Positions 44,385 through 58,715 of a DNA stretch of 64,000 nucleotides are shown here, in pieces. Every line of letters begins with the position of its first letter. Within the stretch, counting starts at the first letter, position 1. Made by a program: the position numbers and the translations under genes. This stretch comes from Colias croceus (Eukaryota > Arthropoda > Insecta > Lepidoptera > Pieridae): the NCBI RefSeq assembly GCF_905220415.1, contig NC_059568.1, positions 9,176,001 to 9,240,000 of the forward strand, written 5' to 3'. The notes under the pieces are model-generated. The model saw nothing but the letters and a program-made list of their open reading frames with translations. It did not search any database and was not told the origin of the DNA.

Positions 44385-46666
44385 TATGATAATGTGATTT
44401 TTTATCGTTCTTCTTTAATATAACGCAACAGGCGTTTATTTTTTATGAGATCGAGTAATGATACAAAATAGCTGTTTGCTTCGTGTTATCTTTAAACTTA
44501 TTTCAGTTTGGTCGACATTCATATAATACATAACGAATACATAACTACATTTATAGAATACATACCGAGTATATTTTCTCATATTTTCAAGAGAAATTTC
44601 TTTATACGCGGTAATATTTCAAGGTCGTGTGGAAATACCGTCACGTCATGGAGTAAAGAACGATTTTGGTATCCAAGGTAATCTTGGAACTTGGAACCTA
44701 AAAAGTTTCACTTCTAACATCATTGTATCATATAGTTGAGATCGCTTGTGCCAAAGCTACATTTTTTACTCCATTTAAATATAGGTAAGATTTTAAAATC
44801 TGTGTAGTTCATTCGTTCGTTCGAATTATTAGCGCTGAATGAAGAATGTGAATGTCACATTCGTGGTAGAGCCAAGGTAGAGCTAACGATCACATTAATA
44901 GATAGGTTATATTTGAAGTGGCATCAAAATACGCGGAATAAGTTTCACTTACATCTTGAAATAGACTTTTTGCATTAGTTACCCAATGAATACTGTTATC
45001 TACAGTTATATGTTTCTGTAGAAAATTGATACGTTAGCGAAATATATGTTGACAGGACGACAGTTTAATTTGTTTTTCATGTCGTCGAATATTTGTTCAG
45101 ATCAGAGAGGGTTATTGGACAGCGGTAATGCTGTCGTTTAGATCGTTTGTCGCACGTCCCATGGCGATACTTTTACGGTGTTAGTTAAACTGGTTGTTTA
45201 TTTTAAAAGATAAATGACTTACCTGTGTGTAACTAATAACATTTGTTTGTTAAATGGCTGTAAAAGTATGTAGTTTTAGTTTAAGAGATTGCGAAATTGC
45301 GAACGACAAAAGTTCTTAAAGTCTCATTATAATTAAGTATTCGTAAAATAAATCTTGGAAAATTAGAAGTTAGCTCCATGCTCATATAAGTTAATATTAA
45401 ATATATTGCATGAAGTTAATATTACTTCTGTTTATTTTGACGAATATATTGCTTACTTAAGTAATACTTATTCATCTAAACCAATTATTTAAATCAGTTA
45501 AAGTATGGGCACATATAATATAGTCATTATATATGACTTAAGCAGAATATTAAAATGCGTAGTTCAATACAATGAGAAAAATTAGAAAGGTCGGAAAAAT
45601 CAATTGGACCGATTTTATCGCGATTATTTCTCGAGTGCTGATAGCTATGATAAATTGCGCTATCTACTCGTTGATACCGAAGCTTCAATATATTCAATTG
45701 TACTTACGCAAGTGATACTACACGCTAAACTTATTTTTATTGCATTAGAATAAAGTAGGTTTTGCTATAAATTAAATGAGATATGCGCTTTATGTGTCAC
45801 CAAGCCTTCAATGATATGGTAAAGCCGAATAAATAGGGATTTCGTTGTTCAGTTTATATCATCAGAAAACTATTGCTTATCTGTGGTTAATTAAAAATGT
45901 CGGTGTAGAAAGTTATTGGTAGGTCTATTTATAAAAGTAAAGAAAGGTCTAGACGATTAGTGTACACGGACAAGTTAGGTCTGCTATTAATAAGTTCTGT
46001 TCGAGCGTGCAACTCAAATACAGACTGAAAGGGGACATTTGAAACTGTATTAGAGTACCCACGTCAAAGGTTTATTTGAAATTTGTAGTAGGTATCATGA
46101 ACATGGTAAATGTTTGCTTATTGGAAGACGCAGCGTGCACTCCGTCATACAAAAGCCAGGAATATATTGCGGTACACCACTTCAACGATTTATATTGCTT
46201 CTCTATATCTTTATTAAGGCCTCTGTCTTGGTAGAAATGTTCTTAGAATTTAATACCTGGTGAGATACCTTTGAAATTTCATATGCAATATTCGCGATTT
46301 AATATCGTTACTGTAAGACAACTTGTCTATAACTTGAATGAAAGTTGTAAAGAAATTTCCAGGTAAAGAAAATTTACAAATTTTCATATGAATTTTCGCT
46401 ACTCTATGAATAACTATATGTATAAAATTAAACAAAATGAATAACATTATTTTGACTTTACAAAAAAGCAATAGCTAATTAAGGTCTAACTATATAATTA
46501 ATAACTCGTGTTATTTATTTTTTATAATATTCTATTTGAAGTCTCCTCCTTGGTAAAGTGAATATTCAATATTGCCACATATTGCACAGTCACATTCCAA
46601 TGACTTGGGCCTAGACTATGTATCTATGAATACTATGAAACAAAATATGGTTTTGGCAGAGCAAGG
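44385..46666. other. AT-rich intergenic stretch
   Basis: No gene or recognised repeat in about 2.3 kb. Confidence 0.4.
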
Positions 46667-46674
46667 CTTATCAC

Positions 46675-47255
46675 TAGACATCGGATTATATGCACTAACA
46701 AAATGCCAAAATATGCATGCAAATATGCACTAAAAAAGGCCGAAATATGCACTAAAAACGGCCGATATGCCTAAAATATGCACAATACAAAATCAAAAAA
46801 CAGCGAAGTTTTCTTAAAATTAAGTATAGTTTTTGTGGCAATATACAATTAAGCTTTTTTAGCAAATTTTCGAGCGCAAATTTGTGACGTTTTTCACCCG
46901 CGAGCCCAGTGTTGCCACCTTTCGGGGTAAATCTAGGCCTTTTTTGTAATTCAACCCGTGTTTTAAGTTTTTAGCCCCAAAAGGGTAATCTAGCCCTACT
47001 TTCAATGGCTCAAAATTTACTTAAATGGAGCCCATTTCGTAATTTTTTGCCATTTTACCATGCCAAAGTAGTGTTTGTTTACTCGCTGAGCGTTCTGATT
47101 GGCTAATAAAGGTTTGTCAACCAATTAAAACTCCCGCTACTTAACGAAATATGCACGATTGGAGGAAATAGGCTAAAATATGCACTAACGGCGTAATTAG
47201 AGAGTTATATGCATTTGCATATGCAAACATGCAAATGCATATAATCCGATGTCTA
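46675..47255. mobile_element. hAT-type non-autonomous element, 581 bp, with 8-bp duplication
   Basis: Terminal inverted repeats TAGACATCGGATTATATGCA (46675-46694) and the inverse (47236-47255) are perfect over 20 bp. CTTATCAC is duplicated at 46667-46674 and 47256-47263, the 8-bp duplication of hAT transposons. The words aaatatgcac and ggccga recur near the left end and atatgcac near the right. No transposase. Confidence 0.88.
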
Positions 47256-47263
47256 CTTATCAC

Positions 47264-47345
47264 CATTCACCTACTTGTCAATCGATCAGGGAAACAGATG
47301 TGAAATGCATTTATTTCCTACCCTACTAGGGACACTGGATTTCAT
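47264..47345 (+). mobile_element. SINE fragment (Bm1-like body) interrupted by the hAT element
   Basis: cattcacctacttgtcaatc, gatcagggaaacagatgtga and cctactagggacactgg match the SINE body at 17500-17600. The hAT element separates it from its left part. Confidence 0.5.
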
Positions 47346-48778
47346 TTTAATAGAAAATATTTAATCAAAAAATTATTTAGCGAAATTATGATATACTTGC
47401 TCCTTTATGTAACAATACTCATAATATGCATTTGAATATTATAGGATAGACGGTATTCAGGATACGGCAGGTATTATGAAATGAAGGAAGGATATGTTAA
47501 CAAATGAAAGGTCAGTTATCAGGCATATATGTAATTAAAAAAATATTACAAACCTATGAGAATTTTCCATACTATCTTAAGTTTCCTATTGAAATTGCTT
47601 TATATTCTGCTTGCTAATTCAATATCTTATATCAGTAAGAGTCAGGTCCTCTATTTTGTGGAGCTGTGGTACAAAGCGAGTTGAGAATATTCTGTCAAAT
47701 CACGTCAAACACTCAAACTTTTTTTTCTTGATTATAACAATGCAAATACAAACTATCGAATGTAGCCCGTAAAAACGTGTGCCATAAGAACCATTTTCGA
47801 GATTCTTCTTTTCTAGGTATCTCCACAATGTTGGTACGCATTGCCAGCAATATGTTGCCGAGGGACGTCGCATCAGAGGACAATACCTAGTCGTAATTTA
47901 TACGTCTGGAGGGGAACACACGTGTGCTGTGGGTAGCCACACTTCACTCATTTTGTGGACAACTTGGTTTGTATAAATCAATATAAATGTTGAATAAACG
48001 AGACTGTAAATATAACTAGACAGAAAATTTTGCTAGTAAGCAGCAAACTTAATTATGTTTTATGTTCCTCGTTATGTTTGTACTTCACACAAGAGCTAAT
48101 AGTGCTAGAGACTTTAGGTAAAATAGTAGTATAGTATAGTAGGCTCCACTGGGTACATAATACACGTTTTACCCTAGACATGTACGATATCTCGGACAAA
48201 AGCTTGTCTATTAGATAAAACGGGAATACAACTTAGTTCTTACTTGTTTGCAAGTTTATTTTCGTATTATGTAATATGTATTTATAAGCCTAGATAGCAT
48301 TGTGATGTAATATTAATAATATGTAAACTGCTGTGGGACAGTCTTAATATTTTACACGAAAAACAAATTCTTTATCTATTAGAATATAAATTACATATAC
48401 TCATTTGTCTATGTATTCCAAATTGCCTTTCAAAAATATGAAACAATCTCATGAATTTCTTGTCACCCTATCACCATCCACCTGTCGCCTCTTGTAGTGC
48501 CACAGATTCCTAAGGCACAAGGCTATAACTATGTATTAACATTGTTATTGTATTTAGTCTTGGCAATATTAAAATACTTTCTTAATTAAAAAAGTAAAAA
48601 GTAGTTAACAATTTCTTCACCTTTCTCGTTGATACAAAGGAACTTTTTAAAGAGGCGGTACTTACAACGTTTTATGGTTATTTTTTGCATAACTTGTCTT
48701 ATTTGTAGAGGTAGTGACTCCTACACTACTATTCGCGAATTTTTTTTATTGATATTAAAGCGTTCATATATGAATGAA
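47346..48778. other. AT-rich intergenic stretch
   Basis: A GC-richer patch at 47817-47940 follows a good acceptor-like ttcttttctag and has a 20-codon plus-strand ORF (47828-47890) and a 57-codon minus-strand frame (47713-47886). Neither has a recognisable motif. Confidence 0.25.
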
Positions 48779-48779
48779 A

Positions 48780-48810
48780 AATTGTCTTGAATATTATATT
48801 CAAGACAATT
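48780..48810. repeat. Perfect 15-bp palindrome with one-base centre
   Basis: aattgtcttgaatat and its exact inverse atattcaagacaatt are separated by one T. Confidence 0.8.
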
Positions 48811-48894
48811 TATTATATTGATGTGGATGTTTTTGAATCAATTAATCGTTTTTAATTAAACTATATTAGAAACAGTTGCCATGAAAATATAGTT

Positions 48895-49205
48895 CCGCAG
48901 TTTAACCATTAAAATGCGCACTGCGTCATAAATAGCAGCCGAGCGAATAACGCATATCAGCATTCCCGTCTCCTGTGTCCCGAAGCGAGTGCGCGTTGAA
49001 AATCGTTTGTCAAGCCGTGATATTGCGTAAAGCGACGCGCCTTGTTAACTGCCCTCCCCACACCATGACCGATCAACCTTGACCAATTGGGAGGCACCGT
49101 GACAACTGACGCGAATCAAAGGTAACAAAACATCCAATGTTTGTTTGTTGCAAACAAGTGTCACTTGCAAAGCTGCCAAGTTGACAGTTGACAAGGGCGC
49201 GCTTA
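48895..49205 (+). promoter_or_regulatory. GC-richer island, possible untranslated first exon or enhancer
   Basis: About 300 bp with many CpG words (agcgacgcgccttg, cgaagcgagtgcgcg) in AT-rich DNA. A donor-like AATCAAAG|gtaaca lies at about 49121. There is no long ORF. Function is inferred from composition only. Confidence 0.2.
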
Positions 49206-52030
49206 TTGTATTCGATTTTCCAAAATTTCGCGCTTTTTTTTTCTTTCGATGATGCTGCTAAGTCTTGTGCTTGAAGAGTTGATAGATTGAATTTAAATAT
49301 TGTTCTAACTAGCCTTAATTATTTATTTAAGTCATTTTGTCTCGTATCCTCAGTTTTTGTTTAGCTCAATGAAAAACAAAAACTGTTAACGAAACGTAAT
49401 ATTGACAAAAGGGAATTGGAATTGTTTATACATCAGCTAATTTGAATATGAAAACGGGTACTTAAGACAGTCATATCAATTAATATAGCCTTGGCATTTG
49501 TCTACTCTGGCAACACGTGATAAGATAGCATGCCCACTTAATTAAATATGGTCTGCGCATAGTCTGGACTCTGGATTTTAGTATATTTCACCTCTAAATC
49601 ATATTTATTGGAAACGATGTATATATAATATTATGTCAATTAATTACAAATGTTCAAATATCTGCAAATTGCAATATTAATTTATGACCTCCTCAATTTC
49701 ATAATATCATGCCTTGTTTAACGGTTACCATAAGGCATAATATAAAGAACTTCGCTGTTCTCAAGTTTAATGCGAAAATACATTGTCACAGGAAATATTT
49801 AAATAGGAAATCCGTATTTACTTCTCCCTTACTTCGGCTGATTTCATATTCTCCAAGAAGTTTACGTTCAGGAATAAATTTTACGAACCTGCTTTAAAAC
49901 TGTTTTTATGATCGTCTTATGTTAAAACTAATACTAAAGTTTTATTAAAACGTACATCTAAATGTAATATCTTGGTATTGAACTAGGAATACAAATACTT
50001 TTTTATTTCCTTATCCTATTAAATTGTCCTGAAGACTCTATAACGGAATAAACTCAAACATATACAAAATATATTGCTCTATAGTAAAGCGATATAGAAA
50101 TGAAGAAACATGTTAACAAAAAAAATCTGTTGAACACTCATAAAGTATAATCATTAACAACAACAATTTCAACCATCATTAGGGATTAAGCCACCTGATA
50201 AACAACATTTTTATTGTCATCGATACGGTATTATATAATTATTTTTGTCCCCGCAAAATTGAATTATTATTAGGAATCGCAATATGTTGGGTCGTATTGT
50301 TATGCACCCCCAAAGTTCACCCCAGTGCATTCCTCGATCCACGTGTGACGTAAAGTGAGGGTAGTTAGACGCATAATTAATTGTTTATGTTAATGTAAAC
50401 TAATTATGATAAATATATCACATTCAAAGGTCACGCGCATGAATGGCTTGGTTAGATGTAGATTACGTTTTTATTTAGTTCGTTAGATTATCGGGTATAG
50501 GTTGATTTTATTTTAATCTTTTTATCAAATACCATACTAATTGTAAAAAGCGACCGTAAATGTTTGTGAAGATGAATGTATGAAAGTTTGTCTCTTTCAC
50601 GCAAAAAGTACCTTCAATTTAGCATAGAGACAAATTATATTATAGTCTGGACTGGATTAGCATATACCTACGCTCCACGTTCCAGGCGTCACTAAGTCTT
50701 ATGAGTGACTAAATAAAAAGTATAGTAACGATAAATAACGCAACGTTGAAGCGGTAAAATAAAAATCGAAGAAGAGTTTAATTAGGTACTATATACTAAA
50801 TTATCACTTTTTCGTCTCAGCCGTCTCAGCCATTGGACGTCCACTGCTGGAAAATTATCACTTTACCTATGTGACAGAAATTAAATCGTGCCGAAACTTT
50901 TAACAGTGAGACGATATTAAACGCCCACTAATCAGAAGCCCTAATATAGATATTTGTATTACATTTATTTTTAAAATTTCAAAATGAATGTTTGTAGTTT
51001 CAATACATTGGAAATACAAAGGCATATTCGTGGAACTCCATGCGATCTGCAATTTCTCCTACAACAGCGCGAAATGTACATCATAACCACCATTCCAGAA
51101 TTCATTTCTGCATTGATGCTTCAAAATTATTTTGAATATTTCATAATACTATGCTTCGCATACCGGCCTCGAACTTTTCGTGAATGCAAGAATAGTGGAA
51201 TTTTTCGTTGGATCACTGAAAATAATAAGCACCTTTGCTTTGTATTTGCACCTATTGATTTATGACGTATTTCCAATTCGTTGTTTTAGAGGGGAAATAT
51301 ATTATATTGAATTAAATTTTCGATTCAATTAAACCTGTGTTATGTAAAAGTAATAAACTAGTAATCACAAAACAATGTAATATTGTTCATTTGATCGCCC
51401 AAATCAAAATACTGAAACTAAATATATTGTGCGTTACTACGGACTTTGAGTAAAGCTACGACGCGCTTACGTAAAAGGCCGCCTTGAAGAAAGGAAAAGT
51501 AGAATTTTTTAAGGGGACCCTAAAAAACTAGTGGCACGCCTACCTCTGGAATGATTTTCGGCTACAGGGGTGTGTGGGGGAGGGTGGTCGTATTTCACAA
51601 TTAAATTTTTCTGGCGCGATCTCGCTATGTATACGTTGAGCAACGCCGCACGCTTGGGGTGAGACGTAGGGATGCTCAAACTGTTCATATTTGTACGTTT
51701 CTGAAATTGTTCTTTCAAGAGTTCGTGTTTCTTGTAGAACAAAGAATGAGATAATATTATTATTATACTCGTAGCTCACAGGTGACATTATTATTTGTGA
51801 CTTTTATATCTAAACTTAATAATTTAACAATCTGTGTTCAGTAAAAGCACGTAAAAGCTACCCAAATGAATTCTGTGTGACAGTGTTAGAAATTTGCCCA
51901 TGTTTTCTGCGTATAAAGTTTAATGTCTAAGGAGGTAGGTATGTGCTAGCTATACATAAATAAATCTACATAATATATATTCGTGCCTCTGTGATCATAC
52001 ACACATCTAAAACAGGCCTCTCCAAAGTAA
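49206..52030. other. AT-rich intergenic stretch
   Basis: A relic of the family 1 Helitron (gtttgtgaagatgaatgtat, tctttcacgcaaaaagtac) is at about 50560-50640. A word common in lepidopteran repeats (cattggacgtccactgctgg) is at 50832-50851. Open frames near 50984-51265 and 51509-51788 have no motifs. Confidence 0.3.
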
Positions 52031-52200
52031 ATGCCGGAAAATATTGGACAGGGCACGTGAATGTTGACAAGCACTGTCCCTCGGTTTAATATCGCAACGG
52101 CGACGACACGGCGGCGTCACGTGCGCTCAAAGATATACTAACACAAGCACACAATTACACAGATGCTTGTCTGTGTGACCTGGATGCCAGCCTGATGAAA
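52031..52200. promoter_or_regulatory. GC-richer island
   Basis: gcaacggcgacgacacggcg gcgtcacgtgcgc stands out from its flanks and contains the E-box CACGTG (52118-52123). No coding frame. The regulatory role is a guess. Confidence 0.15.
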
Positions 52201-55200
52201 TCTTCGACATGTTACTTGATAGCCTGAAGAGGATTGTACTAAATTACGTTATATTCTTGAGCTACTATTATTCTCGGAAGTTCCAAGTATTTTTGTTAGA
52301 TCGTAGGCAGGTACAGGTAATGAGATGTTATGCAGTGTAATTGAATTATTTCCTTTATTATGAAATGTCCTTTGATGAAAATTCCTAATTTGATTTGAAA
52401 TTAATTCAGGGACGATATAATAAGGAAAATGTAAGTTTATGAAATGTCTTTTGCTTTTGGCGAGTATATTGAAATAAAATTTAATTCATGTTTTTGCTAT
52501 GCATAATATTACAGTATATTTTTCCGGACACACCTTTTAAATTAAATGACTTTTTGAATTATTTTATAATGGGCAATGAGACTCTTGTCTAATTAAAAAG
52601 TTTCTTTAAATTTATCATTTTTAACAGCTTAACATAATCAAACTCAAATTCGATTCGATCCTAATAAAATTATAATACCAACTCAACTAACTCATACTAT
52701 TTGTTCAACAAACATATTATTACGTCTTACCTTTTAAATCCTTAATCCGATTTTTACAACCGGAACGTAGCGGAGCGATGCAAAAATGAACTTTACTGCA
52801 GTTGTTTATAGTGCAGTTTTGTATAGAAGGTTGATAGGATATAATTTATTACATTAAAAGCAAAGGGGAAATCCCGCGGGCTTTGTAACAGGTGCTGGGA
52901 TGCTGTCCGCAACTGATCGCTAAACGCAGGGGCTGATTTCGAAGATTGCGGCCTTTTGGAGAATAAATGGTGCACTTTTTGGACTGTGAGGAATTAATTT
53001 CTTTCAAAGTCATTGAGCAACATATAATTTGACTTTGATATTGATACGCTGTTATGTTTTCACGCGGTAAAATTGTTAAGTTTTTAGTCGTACCTATATT
53101 CAATAATTTTCCATGTTTTCAAACTTAAGATATATTTAATGGGTTGAAATATATAAACTATAAATATATCGCTATAAAATAAAAAAAACGCTTCAAGAAA
53201 TTGATATGCATTCAATCAAAGTACAAAGGTATGTCCTCAATAATATACATAATTAATAGTTCCTTAGTGCTTGTTTGTGTGCACTCAATATTCCAATCCA
53301 AAAGGATTATCCATACTTCCTGAAACTTTAGTTTATGATAAAAAAAGAATACAGTATAAAAACAAGAAGCACAAAACATTTTATTTAATTTTTTCCGAAA
53401 TTTTGTTTCGCGAATGATCCTTCTGAACTTATCAAGCATTTCCTAGTGATAAAATATTTTACTCGAATTAACCAATAACTACGTTAAATTTAAATTGATG
53501 CATTTATATGCAAATATTAGGAAAAAAAATAATTGGAGTCAGTATCCCTATTTTCACATCGTTTGGCAATTTAATACATCATAATCTAACTAAGAACACA
53601 TTGGGAGTAAAGTGATGATTTTTTTTTACATATTTTGAATTTTTACTTTATGAAATCCGCTCTTCAAGTGATTTTAATTAGTCTTCACAAACAGGATAAT
53701 GCGCCAAGGAATGTCTTTGAAATAGATGCAGTTATGATCTGTTGGACACAACATTTCTTTGTTTTGTATTTGTATTTTTTAACCTTATAATACTGATTTC
53801 TGTAGAGCTTTCGCAGAAAATTAAACAGCATAATAAAATATCTAAGTAATATCTAACGTAGGCCCTTAAATATTGATTTTATTTCCTTAAAACTTCCCCA
53901 GAACTATATAACTATTACTTATTGTCACGTGGTTCTGATTGAACCATTTTTCGTAGTCGTTCGTAGTCGACATGACAGTAATTTTGTAACAAAAAAATGA
54001 CTTTGATAGTATTTAATCCTCACAGTCCAAAAAGTGCAACATTTGTTCTCCATATGTATTTCAGGTTTGGTTAAACATTGAATTAGGTCTTTGTTTTAGA
54101 TATTCCTACACCTCTAATATTCGTCAGCAGTATCGGGATAGCTTCTATTTCCATTTAGCCACCTGTTTCGTAATTTAGTTTGATATCATGAATAACGTTT
54201 TTGTCACTCAAAATGAACGAAACCGAGTCCCGAAGCATTTACATTTTAACCTTCTTAAATATATTCGTTTGCTGCAGTGTCCAATACATCAGTTTCGTTG
54301 AAACCTTGTCTTACTGGGTTGAACTTCGCATGCTACATTTATAACAAGTGTGACAGCAAATTAATTATCTAACCCTTGCACTGATCAAGTGCACAGAACG
54401 TGCCCGCGAATGTGTTACATGTCATCAATTACACCGATGCGTATTACTGTCATGCTCTTTTGTGTGGTACCCTTTTTGACCCGATTACAATGACGCGCCC
54501 GGTGTATATGGCAGTATGAAAAAAAAAACAATAATTACTCCCGCTTTAAGATATTGGAGCACGCAATGATTAGTGATTACTCTGCAACTAAAAAGAAAAT
54601 AAAAGGACTGAAATTTAATACTAACTATAACGAAAGCTTTTACTTCTATGTTATAAACCGTCGTTTAGTCGTAAAAATTATTAATAAATAATACTCACTC
54701 TAATATTGAAAAAAGTAAACTAAATAGCCCTTGAATCAACGAAGTAAATGAATGACTCATAAAAGCAAATATTTGTAAAGTTACAACCAACACATATTGA
54801 AGTCAGAATTTCATACATATTTAAAATTGGATAACGTTGTAAAAACATCGCTATATTGCTTGCTAAAATGTTTGAATATTTGTAAAAGTGTTTGCCTTTT
54901 AATTCCCATCTGATAAATGCAGTTAATGCATTCGGTTTGTAACGGTAAAATTCCGACCATTTATTAACAGCACTTTTAATATTCGGTAAGCTCTTAATCG
55001 GGCAGTGCAATACTCACAATATATTAAACCATTATTGATTACGTCGGATTCAATTTGATTACTTCCACTTAGTTACGTTCGGTAATCAAATGTAAATAAT
55101 ATTAGTTTGCTTGTTTCGCAGAATTGAGTTGAGTGGATTTGTTGAGATGGCTTTATTGAGATGTTTTAAAAAATATGTTTTTGTGGGTGCATCGTTTAGC

Positions 55201-58200
55201 TCTGTAACAAATAACAATCCATTGAATTTTATGCAATTTTATTTGAGATTCAACTACGTATATTTTGAAAAGAACTATGTCCCTATGTTAAAAGTTGAAA
55301 TCCTATAACCTTTACATGCTTCTTTATATTGAAAATACTATATAATAATATAATAAATGTGTATTTTTTAACTAAAGAATCTGTAACCATTGCGATACGA
55401 GTATATGTGCAAAATAAAGTATAAATCAGTGTCATGACTCATGCCTTTGTAGACATGTGTTACGTTATTCGTAGCAAGTTCTACGTTGTAGACATGAAAT
55501 GTGTTGTTCGTTCATTTCAATTATTATTATAATATTTTCTAGTGAAGTATATTGTAATTCAATTGTATTCTACATAATATTATGTAATTTATAAAGTTGA
55601 ATTTTCGATGTTTGTATGTTATACTATATACTAAGTATAAGGAAAATATTCAGCATTCACTGTCAACCTTCATGTACGTAGGAACCAATTTTGTGCAATT
55701 AAATTGTTTGCATTGTTGTATTAATTAAACTATTTATTATTTATTTATTTATTTATGTATAGAATATGACTAAAAACTTTATAAATAACTCCAGTCTATT
55801 TAACATTTCTTAACCCTTGAACTACTTACTACCTTATTTTAGAGGCTTTAATTAAAGTTTAAACCAATCAGCTAAAAACTGATCATCAATTAATAAGTGG
55901 AAGCCATATGTCAAATTTGCTTCCAGGCTATGAGATCACGAAAAGGGCATTGAAAATATCAACTTAATTACTATAAGACTATAATTCGTATGCGATGGTA
56001 GTATGTGTGTCCCTTTAATCCGATTAGCGACATCTGCCGTCCTTTGGTTCACTCGAGCTATTTTATTATCTTTGTATTGATTTTGAATGTGCATGCATTT
56101 TAGATATACTAAAAGACTATAATTTTTATCACCTTTTGTTTCTGACAAGTCTAATAAGTGGTTTCGTTTTACTAATAGGTACCGCTGATAATTTCAATAT
56201 GTTCTAGTATGTTATAATATTAGTAGGGTATAATATATATTTAACAAATACTTATAATGTTTATGGTAAAATCAAAAAATAAAGATCATCTTCACATTAT
56301 TATGATTTTTAGGTATTTTAACTCTCAGACTCTATCGATTTTTTTGAGCTATTTAAATAATAATTGATATAAGAAAGGTAAGAAGGCTATTAATTAGTTT
56401 TAGACACGTTTTAGATGATTCATTATATATTATAAATAATTCTATCTTATCGTATAATAATGGGATATATCAGGTTTTTAATTTAATATTTCACAAAGTT
56501 TTTGTGTAAGTATTTTAACGGATTTTTTGACAAAAAAGACAAACTTAGTACAAATTACACCTTCTACAATCCAATTCCCCGAATCCCAATCTACAACTTA
56601 ATTAAGAATTAGTTATTATTATTAATGAGTAAAAATTCCACCGTGGCCATTATCATTTCATTATAGCGAAGTCATTTGACTTTATTTCAATAAAATTAAC
56701 ATCTGAGATTAATAAAATGGTAATAAGCCACTTGTTGCAGTGACAGCGGAGTAGTCGGATTATTTCTTTGTCTGCCCTTCGCCGCCGGTGGTCTTCTGTT
56801 TATTCGAGCTTTATATTAAACTAGACTTTGCATGCGACTTCGACTATGAGGGGGAAAAATGCATTTTCAACCGTCTTCAATAAAAAGAGGAAGTTCAGTT
56901 CGACTGTTCTTCATTGGGTACGTGACCTAAGGACTTACAGAAACACCTCAATTTGGTGAACTTGTGCTTTCCGGTTGGGTCCATCCAAGTCAGTTCCTAC
57001 CATTTGAAACAGGTTAAGTTTTTTGTTAAGAAATTATTATTTACAACATTGATTCTATAAAGAACAAAGATTTGATTCTGTTGTTATATTTTTTTAGTAA
57101 AAAATGTTTATGATGTTTTATTTATTGTTATGTATGTTGTATAGAAAAGCCTAAATCTACTTAACGGATTTTGAATTTCACCATTAAAAACTGCATTATT
57201 CCTGAGTGATATAAGCTAGATTTTATTTTTAATTTTATTCGGAGACAACCTAGCCAGAGAGATTAGCGTAGGATGGTAAAGTATGTTAGGGTGCCTTTTT
57301 TGTCATTTTACAGACAACGTACCGCCGGCGAAAAGATCAGCTTAACATTATAATTCGGTAGTTTATAGGGATATTTACCACGTTAAATAAAAGGTTTAGA
57401 AAACTTGTTCGGTTTTATAATAAATGTTTTATTAGTATCCATAATTAATATACTGTTTAAATGAAATCTCTATGTTATATATCTAGTTATGGTAGCTTAT
57501 ATAAGTGAGTATATTATTACAATTATTATTCAAATTGTGCACTAAATGTTTGCAAAAGTTGCATATAATAATTGTAGAAGCCACCTTGGTGGAAAGCAAA
57601 TTGCTTTAATAATTTACGTTATATACTAAGCTCTGAAATTATGAAGGAGTTTCATGAATTTCTCCGTAAATTATGGCTTATGTGGAGTGGACTATATTTA
57701 TCGACTATGGCGAACTGGTAAAATCTTTTAATGTTATCTAATTTCATTTTAATTGAAGTATATACCTATATCACAACATCTATTCTTTGTAAAATAAGCA
57801 CTGAAATAGCGTACTTTTATTACAATAATAAACGCAGGTCGTGGGAAAATCGTTCCATACAACTAAATTCGTATAAGTCGTTCAATAAAAGTAATGAATA
57901 TATCATGTGTGCATTACGCGTTTCCCACCAACTACTAACTTCATAAATAATACATAGCCTCCCGCAGTTTGACACAAGTAAGCCAAGGCGACCGCAGATA
58001 ATCCCGGCACGATATGAAACTATATTTTATATCACTAAATGCTGGTATCGACCCGTATTGGCTTAAAACCTAAAAGCCAACTAAGCCACCCGCTCACTAA
58101 AAATTTCTCCATAGTAATATCGCACGATTTTGAACTCTGTGACATCTATTACAGCTCAATTATAAATAATTTTATTAAAATGCTACGCTCGCGCAATCCA

Positions 58201-58560
58201 GCTTTTATGGTCATCTCATAAAGTTCAATTTCGTGTAAGTTATGTAGGGAATGATGACTTGTAAAGCAGGCGTTAGCCCCGGGTTGTTAAATTACAGTAT
58301 CCATGAATAAGCTGTACCGTGGAAATAATTTATTAAATGTGAAGCGTATGAAATAAGTTAACTGTAAAATCAATTGATCTTCATTTGTTTAAAAAGGTGC
58401 CATTAAAACATCGCAAAAATATTCAAAATTTATTTGATAGGTTACATATTCGTTTTGTGTTTTTCCTTTTTACAGTGAGTATAAACGATCTCGGTTATTA
58501 TTTCAATCTAGCGGATCTTTTAGTGCTTTAAATAAAGCAAAAGAATTATACCTTATGGAT
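52201..58560. other. Gene-poor AT-rich stretch
   Basis: About 6.4 kb without a supported gene. The longest frame (54720-55010, minus, 96 codons, ending FIYFVDSRAI) has an AG acceptor-like site just upstream but no ATG or known motif. A (TTAT)n tract is at about 55734-55757. Confidence 0.3.
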
Positions 58561-58569
58561 TGATAGCTG

Positions 58570-58715
58570 TGAAATCGTGCAAAGTCGTCGCAAAGAGCTG
58601 AGGTGGGGCGGGCGTACGGCACGTGGCGGCCCGGGGCGCACGCGGCGCTAAGCCGGCGCACGCCGCGCCGTCTAGCGGCAAGTTTAGCCGATTGATAAGC
58701 GACTGCCCGGTGTTT
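58570..58715. promoter_or_regulatory. CpG-rich island 280 bp left of the MULE
   Basis: ggtggggcgggcgtacggca and cggcccggggcgcacgcggc are the most GC-rich DNA in the right third of the window. The open frames on both strands across it are typical of GC-rich DNA without stops. It could be a promoter or first exon of a gene outside the window. Confidence 0.2.

Noticed and set aside
47713..47890. 57-codon minus frame and 20-codon plus ORF after an acceptor-like site
   Set aside because: Too short, no motif, and the two overlap on opposite strands; kept only as a note on the region.
54720..55010. 96-codon minus-strand frame with a possible acceptor
   Set aside because: No ATG, no donor partner and no recognisable family; considered as a receptor-like last exon but nothing in it supports that.
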